Of a stretch of 34,884 nucleotides of DNA, positions 6,837 through 16,052 are shown in pieces. A program made the position numbers and the translations under genes. Every line of letters begins with the position of its first letter. Position 1 is the stretch's first letter. The notes under the pieces were generated by a model, which saw only the letters and a list, made by a program, of their open reading frames with translations, was not told the DNA's origin and searched no databases. Source of the stretch: Caldivirga sp. UBA161 (GTDB lineage Archaea; Thermoproteota; Thermoprotei; Thermoproteales; Thermocladiaceae). The stretch covers positions 1,569 to 36,452 of the forward strand of contig NZ_DAXS01000016.1 in assembly GCF_002506515.1 (NCBI RefSeq), given 5' to 3'.

Positions 6837-9617
6837 TTATTGGGTTGGGACTACGGCACTTTGATTAACCCTTATCTTTGATGGCCACCAATTATACTTA
6901 CCTGCCAGAACCATTATGGCAGGCATCACAGCTGGCCTTATTAGGAATGCGTCTATTAAGACGCTTAAACCAACCGTGAACCCTATTTCCCTAAGTATAT
7001 ACAGTTGAGAGACCATGAGGCTCATGAATGCTATAGCCAACACTAATGCGGCACCTGTCACTATTGGGCCAGTATTCTCAACGGCAGTTAATATTGCCTC
7101 CAAGTCACTCTTACCCTTAGTAATCTCCTCCCTAACCCTCGTTACTATGAATATATCATAATCAGTGCCAACGCTCGTGAGGAGCGCGAAGAGTATTATT
7201 GGTAGTAGCCAGTATGTCTCAACCCCAAGTAGCTTATAGAATATTAGTTGACTTACTGCAAGTGACCAGGAAATACTCATCATCACCGTGGCCAGTAATC
7301 TTAAGGGAACCACTATGCTCCTTAGGGCTAGGGAGAGTAGTAGTATGTTTAATGCAATTATTAGTATTGTTATCTTATAGTAGAATTGATTCTCAAAGAC
7401 CTTGACGAAGTAGTACTTGTTTGCAGCATCCCCGCCAATGATTACCCTAATACCGTATTCATTAGCAACTTGGTTAGCTAAGCTGGTTAGCTTCACGTAA
7501 ACTGGAATTAACCTATCTGAGAGGGCGTTATAGCTTGTGGTTACTTTAAGTATGGCGATTGAAGATGAATTATAAGCCAAATTAACACTCCTAGTGAAGT
7601 TAAGGGAACTAATTATGCTTTTTAATGATTGTAATGCCTCAACATTATTTGGCTCAAGGATAATGTATTGCGTTGATTCAACGTAATTAGGGAAGTAATG
7701 CACCAGTACCCTATAGGCGTATACTGACTTAATATTGGGCATTAATAGGAGTGGGTCTGAGGTAACTGGGTTCTCAATAATGAAGAGCATTGAGAAGGCC
7801 GTGGGTACTAGGGCAATTGCAATGATTAACCAAGGCCTCCTCAATGAGAATCTAGTTAATTTAATAATCACACTTGTGCTTAATTCCCTTGTAGATGACT
7901 TAAGGCCCATTGGCCATAGGATCCTATCATTCATTAGTATTATCAATGAAGGCAAAACAACCGTTGTTGCAAGTATGATGAAGGCAACGGTAATTATGTA
8001 TGATAAGCCAATTACCTGAATATACTGGTAATTTGAGGCTATAAACGAACCTAGGCCTGCAGCCACAACACTACCTGAGGTGAATATGGTTGGTATTGTG
8101 AAGCGCCTTATAGCCCCTAAGGCTTGTGGTGTATCAAAACCCCTCCTCCTCTCCTCTAGATACCTCCCAATAATTAGTAGGCTATAGTCAACCCCAATAC
8201 CGAAAACTATGGGTGATATCATGTATACTGTTAGGTAATATACTGTTAACCCCATTTTACCAAGGAAGTAGACAACACCAAGCACTGCGCCGTAGGATAA
8301 TATGAGTATCATTAATATGATTATAGGCGCCACTAGTGTGCCTAATACGAAGAGTAGCATCAATAGTACTGAAACACCACTGACCTCATCAATCATTGGT
8401 ACATCCTTCTCTATTATTTCCGATAATTGGCTTAAAACTATGCTTGTTGAGAATGGGTAAACATAGTCATAATTAGTAAACAAGTTATTAATCTCCATAT
8501 CATTAGTGGAGTTAACGATAACCAAGGCATACCCACCTGAATATAATGAACCATTGGTAATGTTATTTGCGTAAGAGTAGGCTGGCTTCCTGTATATTGA
8601 TAAAACAATGAAACTCAGTGAATAATTAAGTTCATTAACCGTAGTATTTACCTGGGACTCATTGGCACACGCTAATTGAATTAAGTATGGCTTAAGTAGT
8701 GGAGGCGTTGAGTTAATAAACCATGAAGCCACTAGCCTAGCGGTAAGGGTTCGTGGAGGATTAGGGCCTAGGGCAATCATGGGTAAAGCCAATGGATTAC
8801 TCTCGCTTAAATTCCTCAATATTGGTACGTAGGTATTATTTATTTTAACCAATGTTAAGTGGTATGATGTTGAGAGAGCCCACTTAATTAGGCTTATGTT
8901 TAAGCCGTAAATAGGCAGGTTACCCACTGAGTCGTTTAGGGACTTAATGAAGTAGATCAAGTATGGTTTAAGCCAACTTGAGTAATTACCATTATTAAGT
9001 AGGGCTTGCCCAGTCTCATTTATAACCTGCCATACTGAGTATGAGTAATCCATAGTGGATAGATTCGTGAAGAAGCCCTTTACAAATAATGTAAAGAAAC
9101 CGCTAAATTCTCTTACCGTTGATGTGTAGTTATTAAATGTAGAATAATATTCATTACTAATATTATATAGTTCACTACATAATGATGATTCATTAGTGTA
9201 AATCTTCTGTATGATACTGGTGTAGTTACTTAGGTATTCCTTTACAGTTTCATTAGTGATATTATAGTAGTGGTTAATAATCTTATCATAAACATTATTT
9301 AAATCGTAATAGGTTAAGTTAAGGGACCTTAATTCACTATCAATGGCACTTAACACGTAACGTGAATTATTAACATTACCTACGTAAACTGGTATTACAA
9401 CTAAGCCCGCTTGATTCCCTAAATACCTATTAACTATGTTAGAGGCTAATGATGCCTCCGTCCAATGTGGAAGTACCTTACTATCACTGTACACCAGTAT
9501 CTTAAATGCTGATGGAGCATAGGGAATTAGGGCTACTATAAGCATGATCCAAGCCAATACAATCACTATGCTTAACGCAACTCTATGAGCATTGAAACAC
9601 CAGTGCCTATAGCGCAT
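6837..9617 (-). CDS. MMPL/RND-family membrane transporter
   Basis: This is a large integral membrane protein of the MMPL branch of the RND superfamily. One transmembrane helix near the N-terminus is followed by a long outside domain rich in Asn-x-Ser/Thr (probable N-glycosylation sites). A cluster of helices follows, then a second outside domain and a second helix cluster, the usual two-fold repeat. Both repeats keep the signature: GVDYSLL with ERRRG in the first (about 8200) and GTDYDIFIVTRVREE in the second (about 7150). The C-terminus has IDAFLIRPAVMPA and WWP as in actinobacterial MmpL proteins. These families export lipids or other hydrophobic compounds using the proton gradient; the substrate here is unknown. 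The frame could begin at GTG 9740, but MRYRHWCFNAHRVALS at 9617 fits the first helix better and has a TATA-like site at 9641-9651. Confidence 0.85.
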   Translation of the reverse strand: MRYRHWCFNAHRVALSIVIVLAWIMLIVALIPYAPSAFKILVYSDSKVLPHWTEASLASNIVNRYLGNQAGLVVIPVYVGNVNNSRYVLSAIDSELRSLNLTYYDLNNVYDKIINHYYNITNETVKEYLSNYTSIIQKIYTNESSLCSELYNISNEYYSTFNNYTSTVREFSGFFTLFVKGFFTNLSTMDYSYSVWQVINETGQALLNNGNYSSWLKPYLIYFIKSLNDSVGNLPIYGLNISLIKWALSTSYHLTLVKINNTYVPILRNLSESNPLALPMIALGPNPPRTLTARLVASWFINSTPPLLKPYLIQLACANESQVNTTVNELNYSLSFIVLSIYRKPAYSYANNITNGSLYSGGYALVIVNSTNDMEINNLFTNYDYVYPFSTSIVLSQLSEIIEKDVPMIDEVSGVSVLLMLLFVLGTLVAPIIILMILILSYGAVLGVVYFLGKMGLTVYYLTVYMISPIVFGIGVDYSLLIIGRYLEERRRGFDTPQALGAIRRFTIPTIFTSGSVVAAGLGSFIASNYQYIQVIGLSYIITVAFIILATTVVLPSLIILMNDRILWPMGLKSSTRELSTSVIIKLTRFSLRRPWLIIAIALVPTAFSMLFIIENPVTSDPLLLMPNIKSVYAYRVLVHYFPNYVESTQYIILEPNNVEALQSLKSIISSLNFTRSVNLAYNSSSIAILKVTTSYNALSDRLIPVYVKLTSLANQVANEYGIRVIIGGDAANKYYFVKVFENQFYYKITILIIALNILLLSLALRSIVVPLRLLATVMMSISWSLAVSQLIFYKLLGVETYWLLPIILFALLTSVGTDYDIFIVTRVREEITKGKSDLEAILTAVENTGPIVTGAALVLAIAFMSLMVSQLYILREIGFTVGLSVLIDAFLIRPAVMPAIMVLAGKYNWWPSKIRVNQSAVVPTQ

Positions 9618-10012
9618 TACTAATAAATAGTTTTCCACACACTTAAGTATTAATAGAGTGATGGGAACCTTAACTGAAGGCAATGGCAGTATTTTAGGTG
9701 CATGCACAATTGAATCATAGTGATCTACGTACACAACCACGCTGTAAACCTCAATACTATATCCTTAAGCCATAATTACCCATTAAATGGCCCACCTTAA
9801 AGGGTGAAGCCTTAAGTACATGTTTAGAAATTGATGCGCTTTCCTTTTCAGTACTAATGCTTAACTAGACTTAAACAAAAGCTACCTTAATCTGGGTTTA
9901 AAGAGCCATAGGTAATTAACCATGAACCTATATAGTAGGTAAAACCGCTAGATTAAGGAATTAGCTTCATCATTAATTAACATAACCCAGTGAAGCCTTA
10001 GTTAATGAATTT
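9618..10012. other. intergenic stretch (or 41-codon extension plus gap), nothing further seen
   Basis: Bases 9618-9740 could be an N-terminal extension of the transporter if it starts at GTG 9740. Bases 9741-10012 are A/T-rich with short inverted TTAA-rich words. I found no RNA gene with box or tRNA features. This is upstream of the transporter and downstream of the winged-helix gene, both minus strand, so it mainly holds the transporter's promoter. Confidence 0.35.
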
Positions 10013-10597
10013 TTAATCTAAGCCACGGCTCATTTCCGTTATTGATACTGCCTTAGCCATCTCAATTAATCCCCTTAATGAATAGTACAGTGTTCTCCCA
10101 CAAACCGCAATCACATATGTACTGCAGGGGTACGTTGACTTAATTCTAGTTGCTAACTCAGGGCTGTACCTCTCTACTGTTAAGTCTGTTAAAGGTATGT
10201 TTACGCTTGTGCAGTCTACATGCATTATTAGTACCGCATCACCACCATTCTTTACACCAATATCCCTTAACTCAATAATATTGACCCCAATTGGCCACCT
10301 CATTAATCCACCCATGACGCAATAGTTGTATTTCCTTCTAAATACTGGTGTTAAGTCAATCTCCTGAATATTGATTATACCATAGTTATTGAGCAATTCA
10401 TTTAATTTTCTAATTCCACCATTAGTTAAAACTGAACCAGACCTTGAGGATTGTATTAACCCAGCTTCCTTAAGTTCCCTTAACCTATCCTTAATTACAC
10501 CCTCCCCTATTCCAAGTAAATTAACCAAGTGGTATCTACCTGTTCTACCTCTTAATTTTAATGCGATCATTATTATTAATGAATCCTCAGTATGCAT
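10013..10597 (-). CDS. winged-helix transcriptional regulator with DUF4443-like C-terminal domain
   Basis: The first 75 residues form a winged helix-turn-helix: helices around LIIMIALKLRGRTG, then YHLVNLLGIGEGVIKDRLRE and a wing ending in GSVLTNGG. The C-terminal part (WPIGVNIIELRDIGVKNGGDAVLIMHVD) is a small alpha/beta domain like those called DUF4443 in archaeal regulators. That family name is a recognition from memory, not a search. Two Cys and one His in the C-terminal part (VDCTS, YPCSTY) could bind metal, but this is a guess. I take the start at ATG 10597, because a TATA box (TTAAAA, 10619-10625) lies 22-28 bp upstream. ATG 10609, with GGTGAGG ahead of it, would add four residues. The gene diverges from the membrane protein at 10787 and might control it. 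Confidence 0.6.
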   Translation of the reverse strand: MHTEDSLIIMIALKLRGRTGRYHLVNLLGIGEGVIKDRLRELKEAGLIQSSRSGSVLTNGGIRKLNELLNNYGIINIQEIDLTPVFRRKYNYCVMGGLMRWPIGVNIIELRDIGVKNGGDAVLIMHVDCTSVNIPLTDLTVERYSPELATRIKSTYPCSTYVIAVCGRTLYYSLRGLIEMAKAVSITEMSRGLD

Positions 10598-10786
10598 AGG
10601 TAAATTCATTCCTCACCGGTTTTAAGATTTTTCACAATAGGCATATAATTAACTTAACCTTAAGCCAATTCCCTATACGCTACTGGGGCATTATTAATTA
10701 CTTAGCATAGATAAGCCAGTGAGGTCATCACTAAATACTAGGGTATTTAAAGGCATTGTGAATTAAAATAGATAGAGCATCTATAT

Positions 10787-12364
10787 GTGGAAAGGCTTTT
10801 ACAATTCAGTATATGTACCTTATTCACGAGAATTAGGGTACTGGTTAGGTTGCTTGGTTTATATGCCAGGGAGAGGTATAGTAAGTGGAGTATGATAATT
10901 ATGTATACTTCAGCCGCCTTAATGCTAATGCTCCTTACACTACCCCTCATGCTTATTATTCACGGTGAATCAATTAGAATGCTTCAAACAGCCGCTGAAT
11001 CATATCCAGTTTACGTATCACTGTTTCTTGCAGTAATGCTTACCGTGAATGCATTATCGAGGAGATTTATAAGTAGGGTTATTATTCATGATCCTGGTTC
11101 ACAACCATTATCAGCATTATTAACTAGGACTGAGGTCGACTTCGTATTATCTAGCCCCTTTAATGTAAACGCATTAATCGCCATTAAACTGGTGGTTGAT
11201 TACATAATCCCCTATACACTCATTATTACATTCGGTTCACTGCTTTCACTATTATTAACATTAATGAGCATTCATGACTCATTAATTCTTATTGCACACA
11301 TTATCATATACATAATCAATGTAATATTATTATCCACCCTATTGGGTTTAGTTAACTTAATGATACCAAGGGATAATAATCACTATATTGATGTAGTGGC
11401 GCCTGCCACCGTATCGGCATACCTACTTGCATCATCATTAATTAACCCAAGCCTAAACCCACTACTCAACATGAGTAATATCATTCTAACACCCATACTG
11501 CTGCTTGCAATTATGCTTACATTAATACCTATTCTGGGCTTAACCAAATTAATATATACTGATGCATATGGCTTACTGCAACCTAGGAGTAAGTTAAGTA
11601 GTCTTAAAAGTTCATTTCCCCCCAACTACTCAACCTTCAAGATTATACTTAATACTTCAGTTAGGCAAGGCTTCAAGATAGCATTATCAGCATCAATAGT
11701 GGCGTTCCTAGCATTAACAAGCACTACACTAACCTTAACCAACCACATAATGCGGAGCCTAGAATTCCTGGTTTACCTACTTGGCTTCTTCATAGCCTAC
11801 GTGCACACATCAATACTCGGTGGTACATTGGCCCAGGAGAGGCTTTGGATTAACTTCATGGCTATGGATGGGTTAACTTACATTAGGCTTAGGATGCTTT
11901 CAAGATTAATAGTAACTTACTCATCATTAGCACCCATTATAATTTATTTACTGATACTATTCCTGATTACTGGATCACCATTGGTACTGCTTGAGGCGTT
12001 TTCAATAGCCTCCATGCCGCCGTTGACTGTGCCCACATCCTGGATAATAATGGCTGAGGCTAAATTACCTCAATCAAGGGGATTAATTGAGGATAATCTT
12101 CATAGAAGCAACGTTAAGGTTTTGATCCTACTTGGCTTAATGTATGGTTTAGCTGGGTTATTTCTACTACCGCTGGTTGTAGAGAACATAATGGTTACTA
12201 CCGGTTTAATACCCATTAATGGTGTCTCCGGCTTCACCTTAAGCATTGGTTTAACTGAATTAATTGCATCAGCCTTATACTACCTGTTAATAATGTATAG
12301 TGGCTTCTCAGGGCATATTTGGCGTTGGTTTATTAGTAAGCTTGCGGAGAATGGTTACGTGTAG
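10787..12364 (+). CDS. polytopic membrane protein, ABC-2-permease-like
   Basis: This 525-residue protein has about a dozen predicted membrane helices, grouped near residues 35-60, 70-90, 115-190, 205-245, 295-345, 370-410 and 440-520. Between helices lie basic Arg-rich turns such as SRRFISR and LRMLSRL. The N-terminal cytoplasmic segment (RIRVLVRLLGLYARERYSKW) and helix layout resemble the large permease subunits of archaeal ABC-2-type exporters. No ATPase gene is adjacent, and I see no sequence motif that proves the family. The start is GTG at 10787. An ATG at 10785 is in another frame and not usable. A TATA box lies at 10743-10752, which would leave a short leader. The 3' end abuts a convergent small RNA candidate. 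Confidence 0.5.
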   Translation: MERLLQFSICTLFTRIRVLVRLLGLYARERYSKWSMIIMYTSAALMLMLLTLPLMLIIHGESIRMLQTAAESYPVYVSLFLAVMLTVNALSRRFISRVIIHDPGSQPLSALLTRTEVDFVLSSPFNVNALIAIKLVVDYIIPYTLIITFGSLLSLLLTLMSIHDSLILIAHIIIYIINVILLSTLLGLVNLMIPRDNNHYIDVVAPATVSAYLLASSLINPSLNPLLNMSNIILTPILLLAIMLTLIPILGLTKLIYTDAYGLLQPRSKLSSLKSSFPPNYSTFKIILNTSVRQGFKIALSASIVAFLALTSTTLTLTNHIMRSLEFLVYLLGFFIAYVHTSILGGTLAQERLWINFMAMDGLTYIRLRMLSRLIVTYSSLAPIIIYLLILFLITGSPLVLLEAFSIASMPPLTVPTSWIIMAEAKLPQSRGLIEDNLHRSNVKVLILLGLMYGLAGLFLLPLVVENIMVTTGLIPINGVSGFTLSIGLTELIASALYYLLIMYSGFSGHIWRWFISKLAENGYV

Positions 12365-12416
12365 TTCAGTTAACTCTAACCACATCAATCATCAGCCATG
12401 CCAGGTTTCATCAATT
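12363..12416 (-). ncRNA. C/D box guide sRNA (candidate)
   Basis: Read on the minus strand the order is: box C TTGATGA (12414-12408), a 12-nt guide AACCTGGCATGG, box D' CTGA (12395-12392), 3 nt, box C' TTGATGT (12388-12382), a 12-nt guide GGTTAGAGTTAA, box D CTGA (12369-12366). Both spacers are exactly 12 nt, the strict distance of archaeal C/D sRNAs, and both D boxes are perfect. A TATA box at 12437-12446 is about 25 bp upstream of the 5' end. By the N+5 rule D' would direct 2'-O-methylation at the G in CCAUG and D at the C in UUAAC of its targets. I could not identify the target rRNA or tRNA sites. It touches the stop codon of the convergent membrane protein gene. Confidence 0.85.
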
Positions 12417-12436
12417 AGCCGGATTACAACGTAAAC

Positions 12437-12446
12437 CTTTAAAAAC
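12437..12446. promoter_or_regulatory. TATA box shared by rpl37e (+) and the C/D sRNA (-)
   Basis: The element CCTTTAAAAA is nearly symmetric. On the plus strand TTTAAAAA lies 22-29 bp upstream of the rpl37e ATG (12467). On the minus strand TTTTTAAAGG lies about 25 bp upstream of the sRNA 5' end (about 12416). One box could serve both directions. Confidence 0.55.
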
Positions 12447-12466
12447 ACTTACCTAAAGGTGGGCCA

Positions 12467-12652
12467 ATGGCTAAGGGTACTCCATCATTCGGTAAGATGA
12501 GTAGAGGTAAGACGCACATTAGGTGTCCTAGGTGTGGTAGGCACTCCTATAATATTGTTAAGGGCTACTGCGCCGCCTGCGGCTACGGTAAATCAAGGAG
12601 GATTAAGCGTGGTTTAGCCAAGATTCTTGGGAGGCCAGTGGGTAATAGGTAG
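12467..12652 (+). CDS. rpl37e: large ribosomal subunit protein L37e (eL37)
   Basis: This 61-residue zinc-ribbon protein of the 50S subunit has Cys at 20, 23, 35 and 38 (RCPRCGRHSYN and CAACGYGKS), which bind one zinc ion. It opens with AKGTPSFGKMSRGKTHI, highly typical of archaeal L37e, and has a basic tail. The TATA box at 12438-12445 implies a leaderless mRNA, so the GGTGGG just before the ATG would then not be transcribed. The gene ends 12 bp from the convergent methionine aminopeptidase stop. Confidence 0.95.
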   Translation: MAKGTPSFGKMSRGKTHIRCPRCGRHSYNIVKGYCAACGYGKSRRIKRGLAKILGRPVGNR

Positions 12653-12664
12653 TTGCTAAATTCA

Positions 12665-13588
12665 TTAATTGATTAATTCAAGAACCTTGGCTAAAGGTTC
12701 CACACCATCTTGAGTCACTATCACTGTGTCCTCGAATTGAGCCACAAAACCATTACCGCTCTCCATTAACACATTATAACCATATAAGGCACCCTTACTG
12801 GTAAGCTCATCAATAATGCTCATTGTCCTCTCCTTAAATTCGCTAACTAACCACCTTGGGGTGAAGGGCAGTTGATTAAAGTTCCTTGAAATGTAATCTA
12901 AGGCTGAATTAGCCTCCGCTGTAAGCTTCTTAACATTAGTCTTTAACAACATGTATATTGTTACCTCAGGGGCATCAGTAACCATACCTCTCCCATTGGT
13001 TGCGAAGGGTTCTATGGCGTAGACTTCACCACTAAGCATCTTAACCTTACCACCATCATCGTAATTGGGCACTGACTTACCTGCATGTAACCTGTACCTA
13101 CTTATTAAGTGGCCTGTTAAGTTCCTAATGGGTTTGAAGCCAAAGCTACTAATGGTCTTATCCACAATAGCCCCAATCCTACTTAATTCAACACCAGCCT
13201 TAGCTATATCAAGGGCATTTCTAAGGGCTGTCCAAGCAGCCTTAGTTAACATTGAGTAAGCGTTATTGAAGTATACTGTTACCGCTGAATCAATAATGTA
13301 TCCATCAATGTGGGCTCCTATATCTATCTTAACTACTGAATTAGGTGGTATTACCGCCTCATCACCTATCTTAGCTGTATAGTGGGCTGCAACATTATTA
13401 ACATCAATGTTAGCTGGGAAAGCAGGTAAGGCACCGCCCTCCCTAATCTCGCCCTCAATCATGTTGCATAACTCCAGGATACTCATACCTGGGTGAACCC
13501 TATCAATAGCGTGTTTAAGCACCCTGTGAATAATGTCACCGGCCTGCCTATACTTCCTTAAGGCATCCTCACTCAGCATAGTAGACAT
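12665..13588 (-). CDS. map: methionine aminopeptidase, type II (archaeal)
   Basis: The enzyme removes the initiator methionine from new proteins in the cytoplasm. Five metal ligands can be placed by motif and spacing: Asp89 and Asp100 (VKIDIGAHIDGYIIDSAV), His160 (LTGH), Glu193 (AIEPF) and a Glu near the C-terminus (FEDTV). YRLHAG matches the family. The length of 307 is normal. The start could be ATG 13588 or the ATG three codons later (13579). The TATA box at 13597-13608 is better placed for the second. Its neighbour valS, also minus strand, is 43 bp upstream of the first ATG. Confidence 0.93.
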   Translation of the reverse strand: MSTMLSEDALRKYRQAGDIIHRVLKHAIDRVHPGMSILELCNMIEGEIREGGALPAFPANIDVNNVAAHYTAKIGDEAVIPPNSVVKIDIGAHIDGYIIDSAVTVYFNNAYSMLTKAAWTALRNALDIAKAGVELSRIGAIVDKTISSFGFKPIRNLTGHLISRYRLHAGKSVPNYDDGGKVKMLSGEVYAIEPFATNGRGMVTDAPEVTIYMLLKTNVKKLTAEANSALDYISRNFNQLPFTPRWLVSEFKERTMSIIDELTSKGALYGYNVLMESGNGFVAQFEDTVIVTQDGVEPLAKVLELIN

Positions 13589-13596
13589 GAATTCAC

Positions 13597-13608
13597 GTAT
13601 TTAATATA
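13597..13608 (-). promoter_or_regulatory. TATA box of the methionine aminopeptidase gene
   Basis: On the minus strand TATATTAAATAC lies in the 43-bp gap after valS. Its centre is about 24 bp upstream of the ATG at 13579 and 15 bp upstream of the ATG at 13588, favouring the internal start. Confidence 0.45.
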
Positions 13609-13631
13609 CTTAACCCGCTTCACAATTCCAA

Positions 13632-16052
13632 CTATGCTGAAGCTTTATCCTTAAGCATGAGCAAGTAAATTCCTTCACCAATACTCACCGCCTCAGGCGG
13701 TGGTTTAGTGAAGTTGAAGCTTACCTTATGCATTGCCTCAAGCTCCTTCCTTAATGGTTCAAGGTCAGGTGGAGCATAAACAATCGCATTCAGCTTCTCA
13801 GCTAGGCTTATCCTCATCTTATTCTTATAACCCCATATTGCGCTATTAACATTCATGAATAACTTAAGCACTTTACCCATTGATTCATCATAAGGCTCAG
13901 GGTCGCTTATAGTTTCCTTATGAACACTCACACCATGGATACCCCTCCAAATGGCGTCAGTTATGAATGGCATTATTGGGGCAAGCATCTTAATTGAGTA
14001 ATCCAGAACCTTATGTAACGTGAACCATGCACCCCTCTGTTCAGCAACTGTAAAGGAGCCATCGCGGTTATATGCCCTTGACTTAACGGCCTCAATGTAG
14101 TGGTCGGCGAAAACATGCCATAGGAACTCATACACTGCGGTAACTGGTTCATACGTATCCAGGTTACTTAATCCATTTACGTAAACTCCAGCAACCCTAT
14201 TGAGTTCATTTAATATTAGCTTATCCAGTAACGTTAATTCATAATTATCATTAACCTCCGGGAATTGGGAGATGAATCTAGCTATGTTCCATAGCTTAGT
14301 AACGAAATCCCTACCAGTCTTAACAATGTGCTCACTATACCTATAGTCGTAACCAAGCCTACCAGCAACCGCAGCCCAGAACCTAACAGCATCAGCGCCA
14401 TATCTTTCAGCTGGGGCTAGTGAATCTATTACATTCCCCTTAGACTTATGCATTGCCTCACCCTTCTCATCAAGCCCCATGCCATTAATCCTAACATACT
14501 TAAACGGTGGCTTACCGAAGAGTAGCAGTGACCTTAACACTGAGTAGTATAGCCAACTCCTTATTATCTCATAACCCTGAGGCCTAATTATCTTATTTGG
14601 GTGAGCAACCTTGAATAGTGACTTATCCTTAGTGTACCCTGAGGCGTACATCCATGATATTGATGAGTCGAACCAAGTGTCAAGAATCCTATCATCACCT
14701 ATTAATTTACCATCCCTACACTGCTCCTTAACCTCCTGGGGTGGTTCATCAGACCACGGTCTATAGTACTTACCTGGGTTAGGTAGTATTGGCTTAATGT
14801 TACCACTTGGGTTAATACAGTACCATATGGGTATCTCAGTACCATAATACCTCCTCCTACTTATGGGCCAGTCGAATTCAAGTGAATTAACCCAATCAAT
14901 GAGGGCCCTCTTGTACTCAGGCGGTATGAATTCCATTTCATCAATAACCTTAAGGAGCTCACCCTTGAATTCAAGCTGCTTAACGAAGTATTCCCTAGTA
15001 ACTATTATTTCAATTGGGGTCTTACAACGCCAGCAAACTGGCACAGTGTGCCTAAGGGGCTCCCTCTTAACCAGTAGGCCGGCTGCCTCAAGGTCCTTTA
15101 CAATCTTTTCCCTAGCCTCCCTTATACTTAACCCATCATACCTTCCAGTACCCTTTAATTTACCGTCAGGGGTGATGATAATTCTAGTTGGTAGCTTAAG
15201 TTCATTAACTATGGCTAAATCCCTAGTGTCGCCGAAGGTGCTTATCATCTCCACCCCAGTTCCGAACTCAACCTTAACTGATTGGTGAGGTATTATTGGA
15301 ACCTCCTGGTTAAATAATGGAACTACAGCATGCATCCCCCTTAACCTAACGTACCTATTGTCACTTGGATTATAGGCCACAGCCACTGTGGCCGCCAGTA
15401 GTTCAGGTCTCGTTGTCGCTATGATTAAGTCCTCACCAGTTTCCTTAACCTTAAATTTAATGTAATTCAAGTGAGTATCCTCCTCACGGTACTCAACCTC
15501 GGGTTCAGCTAAGGCTGTACCACACCTTGGACACCATATTGTTGGCCTCTCAGACTCGTAAATTAATCCCTTATTCCACATTTCTATGAACGTCGATTGA
15601 GTCATCGCCCTATATTCAGCGCTATCAGTCCCATTGGGTATGTACTCAGCTGATATGCCCCACCTCCTAAGTACCTTAACCCACTCCCTCTCATACTCAT
15701 CCAACTGCTCCTTACATAACCTCAGGAATTCAGCCCTAGGTATATCCTGCATTCTTTTACCAAGCCTCTTCTCAACCTCCACCTCCACCGGTAATCCATT
15801 CCTATCAGCATACCATGGGAATACTACAAAATACCCCCTCATTCTATGGAATCTAGCTATCATATCCATTTGAGCATAGGTTGCGAATTGGCCTATATGG
15901 GGCCTACCACTCATGTAAGGTGGCGGAGTATCTATTACTATTATCTTCTCACTATAATTACCTTTACCATTAGCACCCTCTCTAGCCCAAGCTTCAAGCA
16001 AATCAAGCTCCCTCTTCACATCCCATGACTTCTCCTTAAGTTTAGGCTCCAT
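13632..16052 (-). CDS. valS: valyl-tRNA synthetase
   Basis: This class I synthetase charges tRNA-Val in the cytoplasm. The HIGH-type motif is GRPHIGQ within DTPPPYMSGRPHIGQFATYA. The KMSKS-type motif is MHKSKGNVID. The CP1 editing domain lies between, with TTRPELLAATVAVAYNP and GTGVEMISTFGD. Cys pairs at CPRC and CWRC suggest zinc binding in the connective region. DTWFDSSISW and ISRRRYYGTEIPIWYC are typical of ValRS. At about 806 residues it is a compact archaeal form with an anticodon-binding domain but no long C-terminal coiled coil. The frame also allows a GTG start at 16070. I prefer ATG 16052 (MEPKLKEKSWDV), with a TATA-like site at 16084-16096 giving a short leader. Confidence 0.93.
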   Translation of the reverse strand: MEPKLKEKSWDVKRELDLLEAWAREGANGKGNYSEKIIVIDTPPPYMSGRPHIGQFATYAQMDMIARFHRMRGYFVVFPWYADRNGLPVEVEVEKRLGKRMQDIPRAEFLRLCKEQLDEYEREWVKVLRRWGISAEYIPNGTDSAEYRAMTQSTFIEMWNKGLIYESERPTIWCPRCGTALAEPEVEYREEDTHLNYIKFKVKETGEDLIIATTRPELLAATVAVAYNPSDNRYVRLRGMHAVVPLFNQEVPIIPHQSVKVEFGTGVEMISTFGDTRDLAIVNELKLPTRIIITPDGKLKGTGRYDGLSIREAREKIVKDLEAAGLLVKREPLRHTVPVCWRCKTPIEIIVTREYFVKQLEFKGELLKVIDEMEFIPPEYKRALIDWVNSLEFDWPISRRRYYGTEIPIWYCINPSGNIKPILPNPGKYYRPWSDEPPQEVKEQCRDGKLIGDDRILDTWFDSSISWMYASGYTKDKSLFKVAHPNKIIRPQGYEIIRSWLYYSVLRSLLLFGKPPFKYVRINGMGLDEKGEAMHKSKGNVIDSLAPAERYGADAVRFWAAVAGRLGYDYRYSEHIVKTGRDFVTKLWNIARFISQFPEVNDNYELTLLDKLILNELNRVAGVYVNGLSNLDTYEPVTAVYEFLWHVFADHYIEAVKSRAYNRDGSFTVAEQRGAWFTLHKVLDYSIKMLAPIMPFITDAIWRGIHGVSVHKETISDPEPYDESMGKVLKLFMNVNSAIWGYKNKMRISLAEKLNAIVYAPPDLEPLRKELEAMHKVSFNFTKPPPEAVSIGEGIYLLMLKDKASA

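Noticed and set aside
9960..9990. AATGATGA on the minus strand in the gap before the transporter
   Set aside because: No D' box follows at the required distance.
10690..10735. GTGATGA on the minus strand upstream of the membrane protein gene
   Set aside because: A good box C, but no CTGA follows at 12 nt or nearby.
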